Assembly: GCF_000745775.1 (NCBI RefSeq)
Contig: NZ_JQJY01000001.1
Span: forward strand, 248,001-312,000
DNA length: 64,000 nucleotides
Source of the DNA: Flavobacterium sp. ASV13
Lineage (GTDB): Bacteria > Bacteroidota > Bacteroidia > Flavobacteriales > Flavobacteriaceae
Reading direction: 5' to 3'
How positions within the stretch are numbered: the first letter of the stretch is position 1; each line of letters begins with the position of its first letter. The position numbers and the translations under genes are program-made. Positions 59,286-64,000 of this stretch are shown piece after piece. A model generated the notes under the pieces. It ran no database searches and was not told the DNA's origin. It saw only the letters and a list, made by a program, of their open reading frames with translations.

Positions 59286-60275
59286 ATGAAAAAAATTATT
59301 TTACTCATGGTTTTTGCTTTTCTAATTGTCAATTGCACTACTGAACCTTTAAGCACTGACATGCAAACCGAAGCTGAACAAACGAATAGTTCTTCTCTAA
59401 CTGCAAAAGGAACTTATTCAGAATGTGATCCTATTTCAATTAATATTATGGCCGGGCAATTTACGAACTCGGGAAAAATCTTAGTTGAAAATGATGCCAC
59501 AAACCTTTATGTGACATACACTGCACTGCCAAACTGGTATTTTAGCGAAATGCATTTATATGTTGGTCCATATGCCAATGTTCCTGTAACAAATGGAAAT
59601 CCAATTCCTGGAAAATTTCCATACAAAAAAAGCTTTAATCCCTTAGTTCAAACGTACACTTTTACAATTCCACTTTCGTCAATAGTTTTAGATTCAAATA
59701 AATGCCTGTTTATTGCCGCTCATTCCAGCATGAAAAATATTGTAAACGGAACAACAGTAGGTACTGAAACCGGATGGGCTGGAGATATTAAATTTCCCGG
59801 CAAAAACTGGGCAACCTACTTTAATTACTGCTTAAGAAACTGCAATACACCACCACCTGTTACAACTTGCGATACCGCTTATATGTTTGGAAATAATACA
59901 TTCATAGATTTAGGAATTTCTGATAAATGGGGCTGGGCTCAAGAATTTTTCCCTGTTCAAAACGGCAGCTACACAGCCAATTTATATGCCGGTGCTGGAC
60001 AAAATGATATTACAAAGGGATATTTGGCAGGAACAGTTACAATAGTCATACTAGACGGTAACATCACCGTTACAATCAATACAACACATCCTGGAACTGT
60101 TTTAACAGAAACACATGTGTATATCTCAAATTTCCCACCAATTACTGCTGCTCCGGGACAATATGGTAATGGACACGTATTAAACAACGTTACTACCGAT
60201 AGTTACACCTTATCTCATAACGGAGATGGAAGTCTTTGGATAATTGTACATGCGGGAGTATGCACTACAGAATAA
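59286..60275 (+). CDS. Lipoprotein with two similar beta domains
   Basis: This 329-residue lipoprotein has the signal MKKIILLMVFAFLIVNC (Cys at about 17). Two beta domains follow a short linker. The first (about 45-180) has INIMAGQFTNSGKILVENDATNLYVTYTA, WYFSEMHLYVGP and FIAAHSSMKN, ending NWATYFNYCLRNC. The second (about 195-329) has VTITVTINTTHPGTVLTETHVYIS-like strands and GSLWIIVHAGVC. The shared E-[MT]-H-[LV]-Y-[VI] element suggests a duplicated fold with one degenerate copy. Other bacteria and archaea have this first-domain type, function unknown. It is a single unit with its own strong terminator. Confidence 0.82.
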   Translation: MKKIILLMVFAFLIVNCTTEPLSTDMQTEAEQTNSSSLTAKGTYSECDPISINIMAGQFTNSGKILVENDATNLYVTYTALPNWYFSEMHLYVGPYANVPVTNGNPIPGKFPYKKSFNPLVQTYTFTIPLSSIVLDSNKCLFIAAHSSMKNIVNGTTVGTETGWAGDIKFPGKNWATYFNYCLRNCNTPPPVTTCDTAYMFGNNTFIDLGISDKWGWAQEFFPVQNGSYTANLYAGAGQNDITKGYLAGTVTIVILDGNITVTINTTHPGTVLTETHVYISNFPPITAAPGQYGNGHVLNNVTTDSYTLSHNGDGSLWIIVHAGVCTTE

Positions 60276-60285
60276 ATTTAAAATT

Positions 60286-60319
60286 AAAAAAAAGAGAGAC
60301 GTTATTCTCTCTTTTTTTT
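60286..60319. terminator. Terminator after the lipoprotein gene
   Basis: A 14-bp perfect inverted repeat (60286-60299 with 60306-60319; core AAGAGAGA) with a 6-nt loop has T-runs on both strands. Confidence 0.9.
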
Positions 60320-60384
60320 GCTTATTATTTAAAATAAAGCCTGTTTTATTTTTGAAAACAAACCCTAATCAAAAAACAAAAAAA

Positions 60385-60419
60385 TTGTTTTCAACTCCGC
60401 CGATCAATCCTTATATTTA
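60385..60419 (+). promoter_or_regulatory. Possible promoter of pheT
   Basis: TTG at 60385-60387 and TATATTTA at 60412-60419 are about 24 nt apart and 30 nt upstream of the ATG at 60449. Spacing is at the edge of the Bacteroidota consensus. Confidence 0.35.
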
Positions 60420-60448
60420 CATCCTCATACAAGAATAATAAAACTAAC

Positions 60449-62869
60449 ATGAAAATATCTTACAACTGGCTAAAACAATTTATTAAAACAGACTGGACTT
60501 CAGAACAAACTTCGGAATTGCTTACAGATTTAGGCCTGGAAGTAGAAGTAGTTGAAAAATACCAATCTATAAAAGGTGGATTGGAAGGAGTTGTTGTTGG
60601 TCATGTTCTTACTTGCGAAAAACACCCAGATGCTGACAGACTAAAAGTAACAACTGTAAATATTGGTTTAGAAGCTCCTGTACAGATAGTGTGCGGTGCG
60701 GCAAACGTTGCAGCTGGTCAAAAAGTTCCTGTTGCTACTATTGGTACTGTTTTATATGATAAAGAAGGAGCAGAATTTACTATTAAAAAAGGAAAAATTC
60801 GCGGTCAGGAAAGCCACGGAATGATTTGTGCTGAAGATGAATTAGGACTTGGAACAAGCCATGACGGAATTATGGTTCTTGATGAAACTTTAGTTCCTGG
60901 AACTCCAGCTGCAGAAGTTTTTAAAATTGCAAATGATGAAGTTTTCGAAATTGGCTTAACGCCAAATCGTGCTGATGCGATGAGTCATTACGGAACTGCA
61001 CGTGATTTAAGAGCTGGAATGTTGCAACGTGGTGTAAACGTTGAACTAATTACACCATCTGTAAGTAATTTTAGAGTCGATATGCGTACATTAAAAATTG
61101 ATGTTAACGTTGAAGATTCGCATTTAGCTCCAAGATATTGTGGTGTAACCATTTCTGGAATTACCGTTCAGGAATCTCCAAAATGGCTTCAAGACAGACT
61201 AAAAGCGATTGGATTGACTCCAAAAAACAATATTGTCGATGTTACTAATTATGTTTTACACGAATTAGGGCAACCTTTACATGCTTTTGATGCTGCAAAA
61301 ATCAACGGAAAAGTAATTGTAAAAACACTTCCGGAAGGAACAAAATTCATCACTTTAGACGATGTTGAAAGAACATTGCACAAAGAAGATTTAATGATCT
61401 GTGATGAAAAAGGTCCATTATGTATTGCAGGAGTTTTTGGAGGAAAAAAATCAGGCGTAACAGACGGAACAACTACAATCTTCTTAGAAAGTGCTTATTT
61501 TGATCCAGTAAGCATTCGTAAAACGGCAAAAAGACATCAATTAAACACAGATGCTTCTTTTAGATTTGAAAGAGGAATTGATCCAACTATTACAGAATAT
61601 GCTTTAAAACGTGCTGCTCTTTTAATTCAGGAAGTAGCAGGTGGAAAAATCACATCTGATGTGGTTGAAGTATATCCTAAAAAAGTAGAAGATTTTTCAG
61701 TTTTATTGAATTTCAGTCATGTTTCAAAAATCATTGGGCAGGAAATTCCGAAAGATACAATCAAAAAAATATTAGTTTCATTAGACATCAAAGTCAACAG
61801 CGTTTCAGATTCTGGTTTAGGATTGACTATTCCTGCGTATCGTGTAGATGTTCAGCGTGAAATTGATGTAATTGAAGAAATCCTGCGTGTTTATGGCTAT
61901 AACAACATTAATTTTTCTAAAAAATTCAATGCAACTGTAGCAAATTCACCTAGAACTGAAGATTACAAAGTACAAAACGTAATTGCTTCGCAGTTGAATT
62001 CTCAAGGTTTCCATGAAATGATGGCCAACTCTTTGACAACGGCAGCTTACGCAAAACTTTCGGCTTCGTTAAAAGAAGAACATAATGTAACGATGCTGAA
62101 TCCTTTGAGTGGTGATTTGTCAACGATGCGTCAATCATTGTTGTTTTCTGGATTAGAGGCTATTTCATATAATATTAACAGAAAGAATTCTGATTTAAAA
62201 TTATTTGAATTCGGAAAAACATATCATAAATACCTTACTGGATATGAGGAACACAAACACCTGACTTTATTGGTTTCTGGAAACAGAAACAAAGAAAGCT
62301 GGACAAATCCTCAGAAAACAACAGATTTCTTTTTATTAAAAGGATATGTAAAAGCAGTTTTAGCTCGTTTGGGAATTGAGAAAATTTCAAATGCTCCAGT
62401 TCAGTCTGATATTTTTTCTGAAGGAACTGCCATTTGCTACAACAATGATACTTTAGTAGAAATGGGTGTAGTAAAAAAATCAATTTTAAAGAATTTCGGA
62501 ATCAAACAAGATGTTTATTATGCTGATTTTAATTGGGATTTAATTCTGAAAATTATCACTGGTAAAATTAAATATACTGAAATTCCGAAGTATCCTGAAG
62601 TACGAAGAGATTTAGCATTGTTGATTGACCAAGCTACAACTTACGAAAACATCTTCAATTTGGCAAAACAGACTGAAAAATCACTTTTAAAAGACATCAA
62701 TTTATTTGATGTTTATGAAGGAAATAAACTGCCAGAAGGAAAAAAATCGTACGCTTTAAGTTTTACGATTCAGGATAATACTAAAACACTTACAGATGCT
62801 CAAATTGACAAGATCATGTCGAAATTGCAGCAAACTTTTGAAACTGAGCTTGGTGCAAGCTTAAGATAA
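60449..62869 (+). CDS. pheT: Phenylalanine--tRNA ligase, beta subunit
   Basis: PheT is the tRNA-binding and editing subunit of the (alpha-beta)2 synthetase that charges tRNA-Phe. The 806-residue protein has full length. It has an N-terminal tRNA-binding OB domain (about 40-150; HPDADRLKVTTVNIG), the B3/B4 editing domain (about 200-400), B5 (LGLTIPAYRVDVQREIDVIEEI), the catalytic-like core (MMANSLTTAAYAKLSASL) and the C-terminal anticodon-binding FDX domain (YPEVRRDLALLID, then DVYEGNKLPEGKKSYALSFT). pheS is not adjacent, as is common in Bacteroidota. Confidence 0.97.
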   Translation: MKISYNWLKQFIKTDWTSEQTSELLTDLGLEVEVVEKYQSIKGGLEGVVVGHVLTCEKHPDADRLKVTTVNIGLEAPVQIVCGAANVAAGQKVPVATIGTVLYDKEGAEFTIKKGKIRGQESHGMICAEDELGLGTSHDGIMVLDETLVPGTPAAEVFKIANDEVFEIGLTPNRADAMSHYGTARDLRAGMLQRGVNVELITPSVSNFRVDMRTLKIDVNVEDSHLAPRYCGVTISGITVQESPKWLQDRLKAIGLTPKNNIVDVTNYVLHELGQPLHAFDAAKINGKVIVKTLPEGTKFITLDDVERTLHKEDLMICDEKGPLCIAGVFGGKKSGVTDGTTTIFLESAYFDPVSIRKTAKRHQLNTDASFRFERGIDPTITEYALKRAALLIQEVAGGKITSDVVEVYPKKVEDFSVLLNFSHVSKIIGQEIPKDTIKKILVSLDIKVNSVSDSGLGLTIPAYRVDVQREIDVIEEILRVYGYNNINFSKKFNATVANSPRTEDYKVQNVIASQLNSQGFHEMMANSLTTAAYAKLSASLKEEHNVTMLNPLSGDLSTMRQSLLFSGLEAISYNINRKNSDLKLFEFGKTYHKYLTGYEEHKHLTLLVSGNRNKESWTNPQKTTDFFLLKGYVKAVLARLGIEKISNAPVQSDIFSEGTAICYNNDTLVEMGVVKKSILKNFGIKQDVYYADFNWDLILKIITGKIKYTEIPKYPEVRRDLALLIDQATTYENIFNLAKQTEKSLLKDINLFDVYEGNKLPEGKKSYALSFTIQDNTKTLTDAQIDKIMSKLQQTFETELGASLR

Positions 62870-62885
62870 AAAAAGTTATTTAATA

Positions 62886-62915
62886 AAAAACCCGACCTTC
62901 AAAAGTCGGGTTTTT
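62886..62915. terminator. Bidirectional terminator after pheT
   Basis: An 11-bp perfect inverted repeat (62886-62896 with 62905-62915; AACCCGAC) with an 8-nt loop and A/T runs lies between the convergent pheT and SGNH genes. Confidence 0.9.
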
Positions 62916-62920
62916 CTATT

Positions 62921-64000
62921 TTAAAACGTTACGCGCGTTGATAATCTCCTCGCTCCTGCCGAGTTTGGATGAATTTCATCTCTCCAAAGTTCTGATGAAT
63001 TCAATAAACCGCGGTAATCTATGATTCTGCTTTGAAAGCGATAACCATAATACGCAAAATGATTTTTGATTTGACATAAAAGAGCATAAAACTTATCCAA
63101 TAATCGGATAATAATATATGCTCTTAAAATTTCATCGGCAATTCCTAAACGATCAAAAACAGGTTTTATCCAAGGTCCCAAAGGCAAATCAACACCAACA
63201 ATCGACGGTCTTACGCCAAGTTTGAATAACGGATAATCGTAAGTATGCATGTAAAATATGGTATTTGGGGTTGAATGTGCATTTATAATACTTCCAAAAC
63301 CCAGATAATTTCGCATAATTGTGCTGAAAATTGAATTTAGATTAACTGAATTAAAAAGCGCACGATCGAAAGTAGTTGTATTTAAATATCTTTTATATAA
63401 AATACATTTTTGATACAAAGCATCGCCAGACAAACTTCTTAGTTCAGTGAGTTTTGCCTGATCTGTAAAGAAACTTGGATCAAAAGAAGTAATTCCGGAG
63501 TTTAATATTCTGCCAAGTTGCGGGAAAACATCATTTCCGCCTCCGCTAAAATAAATTCGGTCTATGCGATAACCGCTTACATATTGCACAAAATGAGCTC
63601 TGTCAGCATACATCTGGGAAGTTGTCTCTCCAAATTTCGCTAAATGCAAACAGTTTAAATTGAGTCTTTGATTTCGATCTGTAATAGTATCATACAAATC
63701 CAAAATTGTCGGAACAGGATAATCCAGCCAGGAATCACCTTCAAAAATAACATTCAATGTATTTGCGTTTCCGGCATTTCTTCTAAACAAAAATGAATTG
63801 GTCAAGAATGGCTGATGCAGGGATTCGTCTTCCGATTCAACCAGCGAGGTATTCACACTATTCAGTTGTTTCAGGGTATTATAAGTCACATCACCCGGAT
63901 TAATATTCCCAGTGACCTGAATTCTATTATTTGCCTGAAAATTGAGAATAGAAATAATGGTGCTATCCGTTTGATTATTTACTATACTTCCGCTGGTTGG
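62921..64000 (-). CDS. SGNH/GDSL-type hydrolase (N-terminus outside window)
   Basis: The four SGNH blocks are visible in order: GDSW with the nucleophile Ser (in VIFEGDSWLDYPVP), the Gly block (LAKFGETTSQMYAD), GGGND with the Asn (IYFSGGGNDVFPQ), and DEIHPNSAGARRL with catalytic Asp and His near the C-terminus. The family hydrolyses esters of lipids, acetylated sugars or peptidoglycan. The frame has a GTG at 63889, but it remains open without a stop up to the window edge, with coherent sequence (NFQANNRIQVTGNINPG), so the gene is probably longer and 5'-truncated here. At least 359 residues are encoded in the window. The substrate is unknown. Confidence 0.85.
   Translation of the reverse strand, partial: PTSGSIVNNQTDSTIISILNFQANNRIQVTGNINPGDVTYNTLKQLNSVNTSLVESEDESLHQPFLTNSFLFRRNAGNANTLNVIFEGDSWLDYPVPTILDLYDTITDRNQRLNLNCLHLAKFGETTSQMYADRAHFVQYVSGYRIDRIYFSGGGNDVFPQLGRILNSGITSFDPSFFTDQAKLTELRSLSGDALYQKCILYKRYLNTTTFDRALFNSVNLNSIFSTIMRNYLGFGSIINAHSTPNTIFYMHTYDYPLFKLGVRPSIVGVDLPLGPWIKPVFDRLGIADEILRAYIIIRLLDKFYALLCQIKNHFAYYGYRFQSRIIDYRGLLNSSELWRDEIHPNSAGARRLSTRVTF

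Noticed and set aside
1..64000. tRNA, rRNA or riboswitch genes
   Set aside because: I read all spacers for cloverleaf arms, T-loop GTTCGAA-type motifs and known aptamer cores and saw none.

Overview
The window reads as chromosomal DNA of a Flavobacterium-type Bacteroidota (family Flavobacteriaceae). The evidence is the AT-rich base composition, the recurring TAnnTTTG -7 promoter boxes, cargo proteins with type IX secretion (T9SS) type A and type B C-terminal signals, a PorX regulator with a PglZ domain, an LpxC-FabZ fusion and a sigma/FecR pair. I see no rRNA, tRNA, CRISPR array, prophage or complete insertion sequence. The one mobile-DNA-related gene is a RAYT-type transposase.

Layout. 1-1476: the N-terminal part of a FecR anti-sigma factor and its ECF sigma factor. 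1739-12632: a surface-protein island with three paralogous leucine-rich-repeat (LRR) T9SS type A proteins and one choice-of-anchor L type B protein. 12760-20928: a minus-strand block with a small unknown protein, sucD, an NTF2-like protein, a second lpxD-like gene, efp, lpxA, lpxC-fabZ, lpxD and an HD hydrolase; most of it makes lipid A. 21140-25385: a plus-strand block with porX, tsaE, a GNAT acetyltransferase, alanine dehydrogenase and a DUF4258-like protein. 25397-40780: mostly housekeeping genes (ung, mutS2-like, DCC protein, ettA, holA, an HSDR_N-like nuclease-fold protein, a GT2 glycosyltransferase, an OmpA lipoprotein, a TsaC/Sua5 protein, a UvrD/PcrA helicase, a TauE transporter). 40836-47216: a patatin, lipoproteins, an M1 peptidase, the RAYT, a Dph6-like ATPase and a DUF1697 protein. 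47494-52042: recG, then an unusual three-gene group (redoxin, six-TM sensor with a degenerate DHp-like tail, Aer-like PAS protein). 52585-59105: an RND efflux operon and a bestrophin channel. 59286-64000: a two-domain lipoprotein, pheT and a partial SGNH hydrolase.

How it fits together. PorX is a known regulator of the T9SS, and the four large surface proteins are the kind of cargo that system exports. The lpx block supplies lipid A. LpxA and LpxD share their acyl donor with FabZ, which is fused to LpxC.

The most unusual features are a perfect 28-bp GC-rich inverted repeat (a REPIN-like pair) lying in frame inside the RAYT gene; the split chemoreceptor-like/pseudo-kinase group at 49889-52042; mosaic similarity among the three LRR paralogs, two of which share a 43-bp upstream block; and several families of intergenic repeats, including a degenerate 8-bp CTAAG tandem repeat at four places and a structured GC-rich element at 39122-39186.
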